Below, in pieces: positions 46,309 to 57,239 of a stretch of 64,000 bases of DNA (positions within the stretch are counted from its first letter, which is position 1; every line of letters begins with the position of its first letter). The stretch comes from Wyeomyia smithii. Its lineage: Eukaryota; Arthropoda; Insecta; Diptera; Culicidae. The notes below the pieces were generated by a model, which saw only the letters and a program-made list of their open reading frames with translations, did not search any database and was not told the origin of the DNA. A program made the position numbers and the translations under genes. The DNA lies in the NCBI RefSeq assembly GCF_029784165.1, contig NC_073694.1, positions 35,135,506 through 35,199,505 on the forward strand, given 5' to 3'.

Positions 46309-48900
46309 TTTTTTTTTTTCCTGTAGGAGCCTATGACCACTGCTACCATTAGTTAGATATATTGTGGTATACTCCGCGTTAATTTTTATGCACTGTCAGT
46401 TCGTTCCATCACTATGGGTATCAGTGATAGTCGCACCCAGACTTTGCATTTCACCCCTAGAAGGTATGACTTCTTTGATGAAGTTCCTTACCTTCATTTT
46501 TTTCAGCAGACCATATCTCGTTAGGCGTGAGGATACCTTTTCCAAGAATACGCAGTCTTTGCTGAATTAATGCGCTGCATTGGCACAGTAAGTGTTCCGA
46601 GGTTTCTACTTCAGAATTACAGAAACGACATAAGTCATCTGTCAGTTTACCTATTTTTTTAAGGTGATACTTACTCGGACAGTGCCCAGTAAGTAGGCCA
46701 GTTAACGGACTCAGATCAGCTTTATTCATACTGAGTAGGTTCCGTGTGATTCTTTTACATGGTGTAATGAATAGTTTAGATTGTCTTGCTTTGGAATAAG
46801 CCTTCCAGTTGGCATCAATCATCATTTATTCCCAGCCTCTTAGCTCAGATTTCAAACAGGATGAAGATACCCCACAGAATGGCTCCGGCCCGACGAAAGC
46901 AGTTGAAGAACCAATTCTCGCTAAGAGATCGGCTTTTTCATTTCCTTCTATACCACAGTGACCAGGCACCCAGTATAGATTGACAACGTTTGTTACAGTT
47001 AGTTGTCGTAGGGATTGAATACAATCCCATACCAACTTCGACTGACATGTGTATGCTTTTAAAGCATTGAGAGCTGCTTGACTATCTGAGAAAATGCAGA
47101 TATTGGCATAACTATATTTCCTAGCCAAGCAAATACTTGTGCATGTTAGAATAGCATTTATTTCCGCTTGAAAAACTGTGGGCCACTGCCCCATTGGAAT
47201 TGATATATTGATTCCTGGTCCAGTGACCCCAGCGCCCGTAGACTCGCCCATTTTAGAGCCATCTGTATAAAAAATGACTGATCCTGGACGAACCTTAGGA
47301 CCTCCTTCATCCCATTCGGTGCGATTGGATTCAATCACTTTGAAAGGAACACTGGAGTTAGTCTTAGAGTCCATTCGATCTTCATTCATGGTTACTAAGG
47401 TGTTCAGTTGGAAATTTTTGAGGATTTGTAAATGTCCCTGTAGATCTCCTTCCTGGAAGAATTTAACACGTTTTAGCCTAAGAGCACCTTTTTCGGCTTC
47501 AAGTTGTACATACTGATGTAAGGGTAGAAGATATAAAAGAGCTTCTAAGGCTTTGGATGGTGCACTGGCCATTGCTCCTGTTGTTGATAAGCATGCCAGA
47601 CGTTGTAGTTTATCTAACTTTTTCCGAGCTGATAATTGTGAAGTTTTAGGCCACCACACTAGCGAGGCATAAGTTACTCTGGGTCTCACTATTGCCGAGT
47701 ATATCCAGTGAATCATCCTCGGCTTGAGTCCCCATTTTTTCCAAATGTATTGCTGCAAGCCCAAAGAGCGTTGTTTGCTTTTGAGATCGCATACTCTAGA
47801 TGGTCGTTCCAGTTGAGCTTGTGGTCAAGCATAACACCTAGGTACTTGGTTCGCTTGGATAGCACCAACTGTGTGTCTCCCAACTTAAGAGTTGCAATAT
47901 TATACTTTCTATTTCTTGTAAATGGGATAATGACTATTTTAGAAGGATTGACGCTTAGTCCTTCCAGGTTACACCATTTAAGTGTGTAGTTTAAGGCGTA
48001 TTGCATTCTATAGGAAATAGTAGATCCGCATTTACCCCTAACTAAAATAGTAACGTCATCAGCGAAACCGATGATTTCGTATCCTAGGTTCGTTAAGTTG
48101 TTAAGAAGATCATCGACAACAAGGGAGATAAAACCCCTCCTTGTGGGCAACCCCTTGTTGGATTTGTCGTTAAAGTTGATCTTCCTAAATTGGATGTTAT
48201 CAACCGGTTTGATAACATAGCGATAGTCCAATTCAAGATGCACATGTCAAAACCGCGTTTTTTCATAGCATTTTATATAGATTCGTGAGAAGCATTGTCA
48301 AATGCTCCCTCAATATCAAGAAAGACTGTCAGTGAGATTTCTTTAGCTTCAAAAGACTTCTCTAGTTTTGAAACCAGCGTGTGGAGTGCTGTTTCAGTTG
48401 ATTTACCAGTTTGATAGGCAAACTGAAATTTGTTTAATGGTCTACTTTTTAAGTAAGATAATTTGATGTGTAGATCAATGATTTTTTCCATCATTTTCAA
48501 AATGACAGAAGTTAGACTGATTGGTCTATATGCTTTGGGACTCGTCCTATCACGTTTTCCAGCCTTAGGAATAAATATGACGCGGACTTCTCGCCATTTA
48601 CTCGGAATGTAGCTTAGTGTCATGCTAGCCCTGAACATCTCCACCAGACAGAGGACTATAATATCCTTGCTTTTTTGTAAAAACACTGGATAAATCCCAT
48701 CTGGCCCCGGCGATTTGAAGGGCTTTAAGGAATCCACTGCCCATTCAACTCTTGACGTCGTGAATATTACACTGGCTAATTCTTGAGCTTTAACCTTGTC
48801 GTGAATTGAGCTAGGTTGAGCCATATAGAAGTCCTGTGCATTTTCGGAAGTCAATTGAGTCGAGCCTGGGAAGTGTGTATCCATCATGACACTAAGTGTT
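46309..48900 (-). pseudogene. I-group LINE with RNase H, nearly RT to 3' end, decayed
   Basis: Minus-strand order: RT fingers/palm with SPGPDGIYPVFLQKSKDI, KAYRPISLTS, TGKSTETALHTL and VFLDIEGAFDNASHES (48860-48275). Next come IIGFADDVTILVRG, KWCNLEGLSVNPSK and KYLGVMLDHKLNWNDHLE (48120-47800). RNase H follows with all four acidic residues visible (YTDGSKMGE, FQAEINAI, FSDSQAAL, GIEGNEKADLLAR; about 47270-46885). A C-terminal Cys/His motif (CRFCNSEVETSEHLLCQC) lies near 46600. Defects: TAA after HESI, a short deletion after GLPTRR removing the usual palm segment, a frameshift near 47740, and TAA at 46828-46826. A poly(A) tail appears as the T run at 46309-46319. The endonuclease half is missing (5' truncation). 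Confidence 0.85.
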
Positions 48901-50143
48901 ATCATTCTGGTTCCAGAGATACTCATATTAGATGGTATTTGGTTATTTTAGACTGTTTTTCACAAACCGGAAGTCGCCATCTTGGATTTTAAAATGGTAT
49001 TTTAGATAATTTCTGGCCTCTGAGCGTCATTCTAGTTGAAGAAACACCCATATTGGGTGTTATTCGATCATTTTCGGCTGTTTCCCAGGAACCGGAAGTC
49101 GCCAACCTAGAATCCAAAATGGGGTCTTTGGTCGATTTCTCTAGATCCGGAGATACTCATGTTAGACGGAAATCGGCCATTTTTGGCTGTTTTCCAGAAA
49201 CCAGAAGTTACCATCTTACAATTTTAAATGGTATCTGAGGTCAATTTTTAGCTTCTTGCAACATTCTGGCTGCGGAGATACTCATATTGGGTGGTATTTG
49301 GTCACTTTGGGCTGTTTTTCAGAAACCGAAAGTCTTCATTTTGGACTTTAAATTTGCCTGTGAAATAAATTTCTGTCATCTGGGCGTAACCCTGGGTCCG
49401 AAAACATTCATATTGAATGGTATTTGGTCATTTCCGGCTGTTCAATGAGAATCGTTTATTTCAGGCTGTTTTCCAGAAACCAGAAGTTGCCATCTTAAAA
49501 TTCAAAATGTTGTCTGAAGTTGATTGAGCCATAAATCATTACGATTCCAGAAATACCCATATTGGGCGGTATTTGGTCGTTTGCCGCTTTTTTTTTTAAC
49601 CGGAAGTCGCCATTTTGAATTTCATAACGGCATTTGGAGACAATTTCAGGATTTCGAACTTCATACTGGTTGAAGAAACACTCATATTGGGTGCTATTTG
49701 GTCATTTTCAGCTGTTTTTCAGAAACCGGAAGTCGCTATCTTACAATCCAAAATGTTACCTGAGGTCGATTATGGAACATATTTGTTATCACTAAAAACA
49801 TTCACCTGCCAAATTTGGTTCCATTTAGTTGATTAGTTCTCGAGATGTGCAGAAATTTGTGTTTCATTTGTCGAACCATTATGGTCATATTTGTTACCCC
49901 TTTAAACATCCACATGCCAAATTCGGTTTCATTTGCATGGTTTGTTCTTGAGTTATCTAGAAATTTATGTTTCATTTGTAAGGGACCGCTCCCTTTCAAA
50001 AGAGGGAGGGGTCTCAAACTATCATAGGAACCTTTATCGGCACCAAAAACCCTACATATAAATTTTCACGTCGATCGGTTTGGTAGTTTTCGAGCCTATA
50101 TGGATCAGACAGACAGACCGGACTGCATTTTTATATGTTTAGA

Positions 50144-50735
50144 TTACAACATCAATATTTTAGTACCTTAAGAGTGAATATACATTTATTGGATTGAAGC
50201 GTTCATGTAAATCTTTTTTTACAAATAAAAGTTTGAATGAGAAAGGCTGGGTCTGACCGCTAGGTGGATTAATTTAGGTTTTTCTATTAATCATGTTGAA
50301 ATCTTTTAAGTCAACTGTAATGTTAATAATTTGGTCTGCCAAGCCATGTAATGTTATCAATGTCATCAGTTATAGTTAATACATGTTACTCATGCTTGGA
50401 ATAAGTTTATTCCACAACGCAACACCAGTTCATGACTATTATATTCCGATTGTGATTGGCTTGTCATTTTCGAAAAAAATGGACTCTATCTTGCTCAATA
50501 TGCATATTTGGATCTATTTAGGACTTAAGGCTTTGAATAAATCAATGCATAATTTGTTGGCTTTTATGTTCTGTAGGTGTTCATATAAACGGACTCGTTT
50601 TAACTTGTTCTAGTTTACTCGCATAAAGAGCAATATACAAGTGATTTCGCATGCGCTATTATGATTGTGCCCAGTATGACTATATCAATGCATCAACTTT
50701 ATGCGTCTACGCCATTCTCCATTTTCTACCTGTAG
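50144..50735. other. AT-rich spacer, no gene
   Basis: No coding or RNA signature. The TATA box and exon 1 of gene A that precede the homologous exon at 61206 are not recognisable here. Confidence 0.4.
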
Positions 50736-50975
50736 TTCACCGCAAGGGTACTCCGGACATCTGTCGTTTGCCGTAAAGGACCAATCATTTAACGACGCCC
50801 GAACTATGGGCTCTCATCTGCAGTTGTCAGTTTTCCTAGAAGACAATTTTTGTCGGTGTGGTAGTCTAAGGTGTACGGGGCAGCGTCAATGTTTGCGGGG
50901 GGACAACAATTCCAATCAATTAGTAGAATTCAGCAGAATGACAAAATAATACTGCTTTGAGCGAAAGAATTAATC
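50736..50975 (+). pseudogene. Gene A, first copy: broken exon 2
   Basis: Homologous to exon 2 of the gene at 61206-61454, in the same orientation relative to gene B. In the homologous frame (from TTC at 50736, after an acceptor-like CTGTAG) the reading VCRKGPII is ended by TAA at 50790-50792 (Leu codon in the other copy). RRPNYGLSSAVVSFPRRQF and a second stop TAG at 50862-50864 (Gln codon in the other copy) follow. Downstream the match continues through GTGTACGGGGCAGCG. No equivalent exon 1 or TATA box is visible upstream. A different frame is open over this stretch (50701-50949) but is not the ancestral one. Confidence 0.75.
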
Positions 50976-51110
50976 TTCACTTCACTTTGGTGTGATTATT
51001 GCTTAACTTATTCAAGCGCTGGTGGTACCTCAAAGCAGCAACCTGAGTTTTTTATAGTACATTACTTGAAATTTATTGATAATAACATCGCACACCTAAT
51101 TAGCTTTCAG

Positions 51111-51587
51111 TTAAGTAAACCAAGTCGTCCCTGTTAGTGGAGCAGTTTTCTTGCGCTTCAAAAGCGTTCTAGAAGTCGTAGTTGTGACCGGTGTAGTAGT
51201 TTTTTTCCGCTTGAGTAGCGGACCGCGGCTTGTTGTGGGAGCGGTCTTTCTCCGCCTTTTTAACTGCAGAATATTAATATTATCTAATATTGGTAGTCGG
51301 GTTAAAATTTGTGCGAGAAAAAGTTTTACCGGTGGAATCCAATCCATCATCAAATAATTCACGCGTTTCGGGTCGATTTCATCGAAGGTCTTGTTCAGAA
51401 AACGTTTCCAACCATTTTGACCCGGTGCAACCGGAGGTCTAAAGGTATAGCTCTCATTAGAATTAAACTCCCACAAATCTGCACTTCCATTTGGATAGTG
51501 AACATGAAAGATTTTTCCGTATAATTTGCCGTACATAAGCGCTGAGTAGAGTGTTGCAAGAAGCAAAATTAACTGAATAAAAATCAT
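51111..51587 (-). CDS. Gene B, first copy: secreted protein with basic Thr-rich tail
   Basis: The start is chosen as the ATG at 51587, which opens a hydrophobic signal peptide (MIFIQLILLLATLYSALM). A longer frame to 51650 is possible but places residues before it. Exon 1 (51587-51330) ends ...MMDWIPP; a 66-bp GT-AG intron (51329-51264) is conserved in position in the second copy; exon 2 (51263-51111) encodes LKRRRKTAPTTSRGP and a repeated LLKRKKT motif separated by a Thr-rich run. Spliced product is 136 residues, or 158 if the stop-free in-frame intron is retained. One NxS/T site (NES) lies in a mid-region with FHVHYPNGSADLW. The basic motifs could be proprotein-convertase sites. I do not recognise the family. 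It is convergent with gene A. Confidence 0.7.
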   Translation of the reverse strand: MIFIQLILLLATLYSALMYGKLYGKIFHVHYPNGSADLWEFNSNESYTFRPPVAPGQNGWKRFLNKTFDEIDPKRVNYLMMDWIPPVKLFLAQILTRLPILDNINILQLKRRRKTAPTTSRGPLLKRKKTTTPVTTTTSRTLLKRKKTAPLTGTTWFT

Positions 51588-51892
51588 TGTGCTTCTATCA
51601 AGAGTGAGCCAAGCACTAATTGAAAATAAATTCCTGCCTCTGTTGAGCACTGGGTTGAGAATTGATTTTTGTTTTGTGTCGAATAATACAATCGTCAGCG
51701 TTATTTAATAATGATTTTGTTCGGCTTTCTAACTCTTTTCAATTTATCGAAGGTGAGCGTATCCATGAGAAATGACCTGTCGTCCAATTTCGACCATTTT
51801 TGGGTCGAAAGAAATTTTCCTGCCGCTATTTAACATTAAATTGACAATCAATGTGCAGTTATCGTTATTTAATAATAATCTGAAGTGTCCCG
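51588..51892. other. Upstream region of gene B copy 1
   Basis: AT-rich; presumably holds the gene B promoter on the minus strand, but no convincing TATA box was found. Confidence 0.35.
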
Positions 51893-52160
51893 TGGTCCCT
51901 GTGGTTCTGTGGTTAGCGATGTCGGTCGGCTAGCTCTCCCCCACGGTTGTGTTATCGGGTTCGATTCCCGATCAGGTCGAGGATCTTTTCGAGCTGGAAA
52001 TTTTCTCGACTCAGCACTGGGGCACGGTGTATCGTTGTACTTATCCTATACATGCAAAATGTGCCAAAAACAATATCGATAACGAATTCTCTCAACTAAT
52101 CTAGTTGATCGAGACCGCATAAGCCTCCCAGGCTTGCGTGCGATATTGTTGTTGTTGCTG
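51893..52160 (+). mobile_element. tRNA-derived SINE
   Basis: An A-box-like TGGTTAGCGATGTCGG (about 51908-51925) and a canonical B box GGTTCGATTCC (51958-51968) make an internal RNA polymerase III promoter. A tRNA-unrelated body follows with TCAACTAATCTAGTTGATCG and GCCTCCCAGGCTTGCG, then a GTT-repeat tail (52146-52157). The layout is that of mosquito tRNA-derived SINEs, mobilised by LINEs. No protein is encoded; the overlapping frame at 51885-52082 is incidental. Confidence 0.75.
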
Positions 52161-54444
52161 GAGTGTTTTTGGACAATGTGCAATCCATCAGTAGAAAGTT
52201 AGATCGCATTCATAACGTATTTTTTTTAAATTACTGTGGTTCCCATCTATAGTTTACCATTTATGGAACTAATGAGGGAAGAGTAAACTTGACCATCATT
52301 ATAATATTATCCAAATTCATTGTTTTGCACATCTCGATTTTCATTTTCTATTCCTTATTTCGTAATTTTCATGTTTCATTCGAATACTAGGCACTGGAGT
52401 AGTCTCATTGTATTTTTTCCGTCACTTCAAATGACATTAGTAAATATCTGTCATTCAACGTTAAGTCTTAACGTTACCTACTAATAATTAAGTGGTCTTG
52501 AGATTTGTTTTCGCCTGATTTTTTATTTTGGCAGCTATTTCGTAGAAACTGAATTAGGATTAAAAAACATTGAATGTTTTTATACATGTCAAAATGTTTG
52601 TTTTTGTTACATTTCTACTTAACATCGAAGCTAACCCATCATGATTTATACTCGCAGTGAATCAAAGATCAACCATATTTCATCAGTCAGTGAGTCTACA
52701 GGACTTAATCCATATCTCAAGGTATATCAAACGACAACCGGATGGATTGTCTTTCCAATTGATACGCTTTACGTACAAAAACACCACACCGGGCTCGGAC
52801 TTTTAGGGAACGAACGGAATGAAAAGCAATTGAGTGGCCGGTCCATTATTGTTATTTTTTCTATCCCATTCTAGGGCTTAAATAGAAAAACAACTCACAG
52901 TGGCAATGGCTTTGACAATTTGTGCTCCCTAATGGCCGTTTGATTGCCGCCGTATTTCGTCCGATGAGCGTACGAATGGTGCGTGTTCCCTGTGGGAATT
53001 ACTGACGAGTGCGGTTCGATCTGGCGCTGCCAGCGGCAGCTACGGATTGTCAACTAGAACAAGTCAGGTGCGAGAGTGTAATTTAAACACGTTGAATACC
53101 TGCTGTGTTTTCACCCAACAAAATAACTAATAAACAGAAGAGGGCAACATTTCACCCTGAAAAATATTGATTACCGGTCTTTCTCCGCCTGCGTCACAAC
53201 ACGGCACATATTTCATCCCGAAGCCACACCACCTTGTATTAATGACAATTTCAAAAAGTGCCTAATCAGCGCATAATAAAAGCCAACCTTGGATAGGCGG
53301 CTGTTCCGCACTAACGAACGGCTCATCATCCCACCGATGCGATGTGAACTCAAGCGCCATAAATCCCTATCAAGTGTTTTATAGTTCTATCTATCTGCCG
53401 GCTCGTTACCGTTCCCCGGACCATCCATCGGCAGCAGGACATTGTTTCGGAAAAACCAGAACCTATAAAATCTGCCTCATCTACCTTTTCCTAACACAAA
53501 ACACTTCTCCGGATCTCGTCGTAGGTATAATGTGATTTAATTCTGACCTAAGCTGCCCCCCTTCCTTTCACACACTTACACCTAGCAGGGCAAATCTAAG
53601 CTATCTCGGTGTGTCCCCAGCCAGGCAGCAGTGAGTCCGCAATGAGTAAGGTGTTTCATTCACATATTTTATCATCATCCTCATCATCGTTAGTCGTCAT
53701 CATTTTCACTCCATCTCCGTGGAGGACCGAGCAGAGCAGAGCCTCTGCGGTAAGATTGTGTCCTTGCTTTTACGAGAATCTCACCCCTCTACCACCCAGA
53801 AAGCCGCTTCCGACAGACTTTTTGGCTTTGAACCTCCACCTCCGGCATGCACGAGGAATCCACACGTGTGTGTGTGTGTTTGTCCTGTGTTCAATGAATA
53901 GCTGCCGGTGTTCGTCTTTCGCAGGGGATTCCTGCGGATCGGCACTCTTGGTTTACCTATCCTACGGTGGAAAACTGCTCACACACGCTCGTTTCTCAAT
54001 TACAGAGCTGGGTTGTGTACTTGGGGCTGTTGATAACTTTCTACTCTAGCCTCGGAAACAGACGACGCCACCGGCACGCCGGTACAAAGAAGACATGGGA
54101 GGGATCAGCTTAAAGGTGAAACTATATCATAATTTCTGCTGAGTTGTGATTCATTCTTTGTCCTTCCTCCTCCCTGGTAGTCGTCTTTGGAGGCAACTTT
54201 CTATTCATGCGGAGCTGTGTGGCCCTTTGAATGCGGAGCATTCCTGGCAAAGTTGAGGTGTTCTAGCAGTTACTCGACGGGGTACTTTGCGGAATTGACA
54301 GCCATTTGAGGAATCGCTTTTGGAGTCACAATGGAAGGTTGGTGGGGTGGTGGAAAACAATTGCTTAAATAGGCGGGAAAGTTGGTTAATGCTGGTTAAT
54401 TTTGAGCCATAGTCCTTCACAAGTCAACAGACGGTAGGTTGTCT
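52161..54444. other. No recognised gene; AT-rich then GC-richer
   Basis: 52161-52630 is AT-rich. 52860-54430 is GC-richer, with CATC/TCATC repeats at 53672-53700 and a short TG run at 53868-53882. Frames such as 53609-54049 show no domain and overlap others. It may be conserved non-coding or intronic sequence; not supported as coding. Confidence 0.35.
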
Positions 54445-54684
54445 TTAGACATGCATTTTTTCCAAGCGATCCAGAATCTGATCACGGTTTGTTGCATCCA
54501 CTTTGAACTCCTCACTGATTATTACTATCTTAACACTGAAGTCCGGTCAAGGTGCACGTCCACGGCTTGGTGTACGAGTAGGTGAACCATGAGAACCGGG
54601 TTTCAACATGCCACCTCTTCCAACTGCCTGTACCGTAACAGCGTAGGACGAGGCCAGTAGGTAAATCATTCCTACCAGAGTCAT
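54445..54684 (-). pseudogene. Paralogue 4 of the Gly/Pro-rich secreted family, nonsense mutation
   Basis: From the ATG at 54684 the reading starts MTLVGMIYLLASSY (signal peptide) and passes VGRGGMLKPG and TRTPSRGRAP to a TGA at 54549-54547. Past it the frame continues PDFSVKIVIISEEFKVDATN, then RDQILDRLEKMHV and TAA at 54447-54445. The post-stop segment aligns with the PDF...FDE.KVDPTTRDQILDRIK block of paralogues 1-3, so the TGA sits inside the ancestral coding sequence. The Pro/Gly tail is absent. It is far more diverged than the other three. A PIF/Harbinger-like MITE lies 19 bp upstream of the start. Confidence 0.7.
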
Positions 54685-54702
54685 GATTCATGATGAGTGT
54701 AA

Positions 54703-54812
54703 AGCAGGTATTAGACGAAGCAAATATTTGCTATTTTTCAATACAGATTTAATTTTGTGCAAATAAAAATCGTACCAAAAATAGCAAATATTTGCTTCGT
54801 CTAATACCTGCC
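54703..54812. mobile_element. 110-bp PIF/Harbinger-like MITE
   Basis: A perfect 35-bp inverted repeat (54704-54738 against 54777-54811) begins GCAGGTATTAGACGAAGCAA. TAA is duplicated at 54700-54702 and 54813-54815, the 3-bp target typical of PIF/Harbinger elements. The interior is only 38 bp. Confidence 0.8.
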
Positions 54813-54815
54813 TAA

Positions 54816-55289
54816 CATTTAATGGTTCCAATGAAAAAAAGATTGGGTTGATGTGTTTGTTTGATTCTTTTTGATCGCCTTTTATTTATCATTGAGAAAA
54901 TATTCACATGAACCAAATTTACAAAAAACATAAGCATGATTTTCTGAACTTTTTTTTATTTGTGAAAGCTGCAACTGGAAAAAGCGAATGCTAATTGATA
55001 AGATAATAATTGTCGTATAGTTTTGTACCATTATCAATTATAACATTGAAATCCGTTGAAACTAAAACTTTTTTAAAAATAACTGCTGACGAAAAATTAA
55101 AATCAATTAGTTCCATGGAAAATCAAATGATGAGTGGTGAATGAAAAATCGGTATTCAATAGTTGGGGCAAAGTTTGTCATACGCCTTCTCCGGACATAT
55201 TTTTTTATTTTTTTTTGTTCTGAAACTTATTTTTTTATCATTTCTATCTCATCTCTTACACATTCTCTTCTTTTCCTCTAGATGCCTCT
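54816..55289. other. AT-rich spacer, no gene
   Basis: Nothing recognisable apart from T- and A-runs. Confidence 0.4.
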
Positions 55290-56830
55290 GCATGTAACAT
55301 AGCGGAGATCTGGTCACCAACCTCTGGTAGAAACTATGGTCGTATGCTGGCTAGAACGGGGGATCGTACGCGGTTGTATCCCAATGTTAAGGGCGGCGTA
55401 CAAAAACGTTTGACTAGGAGCGAGCGGCATACCGAAGGTAAAATACTACGAACAATCCAGATATAAATACGGAACGGAATAATCGGCATGGACCTTGGCG
55501 AACTTAGGATAACGATTATTGGAAAGTCGGTACATGGTATGTAAGGACTTTACTCGAACCGATACGTGCAGGTATCCTGGCTAGAGAGATGCAGAAGGTG
55601 AATGTGGAGGTTGCTGCCATTTAAGTACCACATCTACTACAGTGGAGGCGTGAAAGCAAAAAGAGGAGTCGGTTTCGTGCTCATAGGGAAGCAGATGAAG
55701 CGTGTTATTAGATGGAGGCCGATCAGTGACCGTATATGGGTGTTGAGAATTAGGGACATATTTTTCAACTACAGCCTGATAAATGTGTACCCACCGACCA
55801 ACGATAAACCCGATGAAGAGAAGGAGGAGTTCTATGAGCTCCTGTGAAAGATGTATAATTAGTGCCCAGGACACGACATTAAGATCGTCATCGTGGATGC
55901 AAATGCGCAGGTCGGCCAGGAAAACTTCTTCCGCCCCGTGATTGGCAGAAAAAGCCCCCACTTTACTACGAATGACAACGGCCTGAGGCTTATCAATTTC
56001 GCTGCAACTAGAGGTATGGCTATTTGTAGCACTTATTTCGCACGCACGCCTGGAGGCACCCGAATGAAGAGGTCTGCTCTCAAATCGACCATGTTCTGAT
56101 TGATGGTCGGCACTTTGCAGACGTTACAGACGTGAGGTCGTTTAGAGGACCAAGGTATCCAAGATTCGCGCCCGGTTGTCCAACGTGTTGAAATCCAGCA
56201 CGATAATGAGGATACAGTTGAACATCCGGAGGCTATCAACTGGAGAAGTGGCTACAGTACCTGCAGAAGGTTGAAGGCAAAGCTGTGGACCCATCATCTC
56301 ATCAAGGCAAAGCTGTGGACCCATCATCCCATCAAGGCAAAGCTGTGGACCCATCATTTCATCAAGGCAAAGCTGTGGACCCATCATCAATGGACGTGGT
56401 TATGAAAGCAGTAAAAGTGCTAAAGAACTGCAAGGAAGCTGGTAAGGACGGCATTCCGTCCGTTCACAAAATTCTCTCCCGTATGCTGTTCCATAGACTG
56501 AGGCCTTTGTCAGGAGACCTTTATTGGCGATTACCAATTTGATTTTCGAGCTCCATTACGGACCAAATGTTCACCCTGCGACAGATCCTCAATAAATTTC
56601 GAGAATTCAACTTGCGGACTCACCATCTGTTCATCGACTCTAGGGCAGCGTACGATACAGTTGAGGGAAATGAGTTATGGCGAATTATGCTCGAACATGG
56701 TTCCCCAACAAATCTAATTAGGCTGATATGTAACACCCTTGAAGGCTCTACATCATGCGTTAGGATAGCCGGTGAGATATCGCACTCCTTCTTGACGTTA
56801 GATAGTTTGAAGTAAGGATACGGACTGTCA
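55290..56830 (+). pseudogene. RTE-clade LINE remnant (endonuclease plus partial RT)
   Basis: Endonuclease text spans 55600-56100 (YYSGGVKAKRGVGFVLIGKQ, RWRPISDRIWVLRI, SLINVYPPTNDKPDEEKEEF, IVIVDANAQVGQENFFRPVI, NDNGLRLINFAA, then GTRMKRSALKS). A linker with a 30-bp repeat follows, then AVKVLKNCKEAGKDGIPS, TDQMFTLRQILNKFREF and THHLFIDSRAAYDTVEGNEL, ending at RIAGEISHSFLTLDSLK before the YADD motif. Several stops and one internal deletion near 56455 are seen. It resembles the RTE piece at 10520 closely. Confidence 0.8.
56272..56388 (+). repeat. In-frame 30-bp tandem repeat, about four units, inside the RTE remnant
   Basis: The block AGCTGTGGACCCATCATC recurs at 56281, 56311, 56341 and 56371, each followed by TCATCAAGGCAA or a variant. 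The period is 30 bp, so the translated repeat is 10 residues (AVDPSSHQGK). It sits in the linker between endonuclease and RT. Confidence 0.9.
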
Positions 56831-57239
56831 AACAACGCATTGGAGGGTACAATACATGCTTCTAAGCACCATTGGGCTTCAAATGGTGAGTTGACAACTT
56901 GGGAGGAGCGTTAAACTTGGCTCCAGCCCTAACAAGTTCCAATTTCACGCCTCCACGAGTCATATGATAAAATAGACTACCAGTTAAAACATGGACACAA
57001 CTGGTTGGCGTTGCCTGGGCAATTTCAACCGACAATAGCTTAGTGAGAAGGTGCGACGCGATCATTGGCGTCTTAACCATATTTCGGTGGTAGAGGAAAT
57101 GCTTCGGACCTGAGCGTCTATTCGCCAAGATGATGCGGCTAAAAACAGCGTCTGATCTCCATGTTAGGAGCGACTGATCAACGTCCTGATATCAGCGTGG
57201 GACTCTAAGCAGAGCCTCTCGCGGTAGGGCAGTCAAAAG
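56831..57239. other. Spacer between RTE fragments
   Basis: No confident assignment. A minus frame at 56862-57128 has no recognised motif. Confidence 0.35.

Larger units (their letters stand above)
45930..50143 (-). mobile_element. Non-autonomous Helitron copy D, minus strand, split by a LINE
   Basis: The minus-strand 5' end TCTAAACATATAAAAATGCA lies at 50143, followed by CTGT repeats and the same modules as copies A-C down to 48913. The text then resumes from 46308 down to about 45930 (AAACCAATCATTTCAAACGA). The terminal hairpin and CTAG are missing. Removal of 46309-48912 restores a continuous module (ATCATTCTGGTT then CCAGAGATACTC). Confidence 0.75.

Noticed and set aside
50701..50949. 82-codon open frame over gene A copy 1
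   Set aside because: It uses a different frame from the homologous exon at 61206; the homologous frame contains two stops.
51885..52082. Frame across the SINE
   Set aside because: The sequence has Pol III box A and B and a SINE body; the frame is incidental.
53609..54049. 146-codon plus frame
   Set aside because: Starts outside any signal or splice context, contains a simple TCATC run, and shows no recognised domain.
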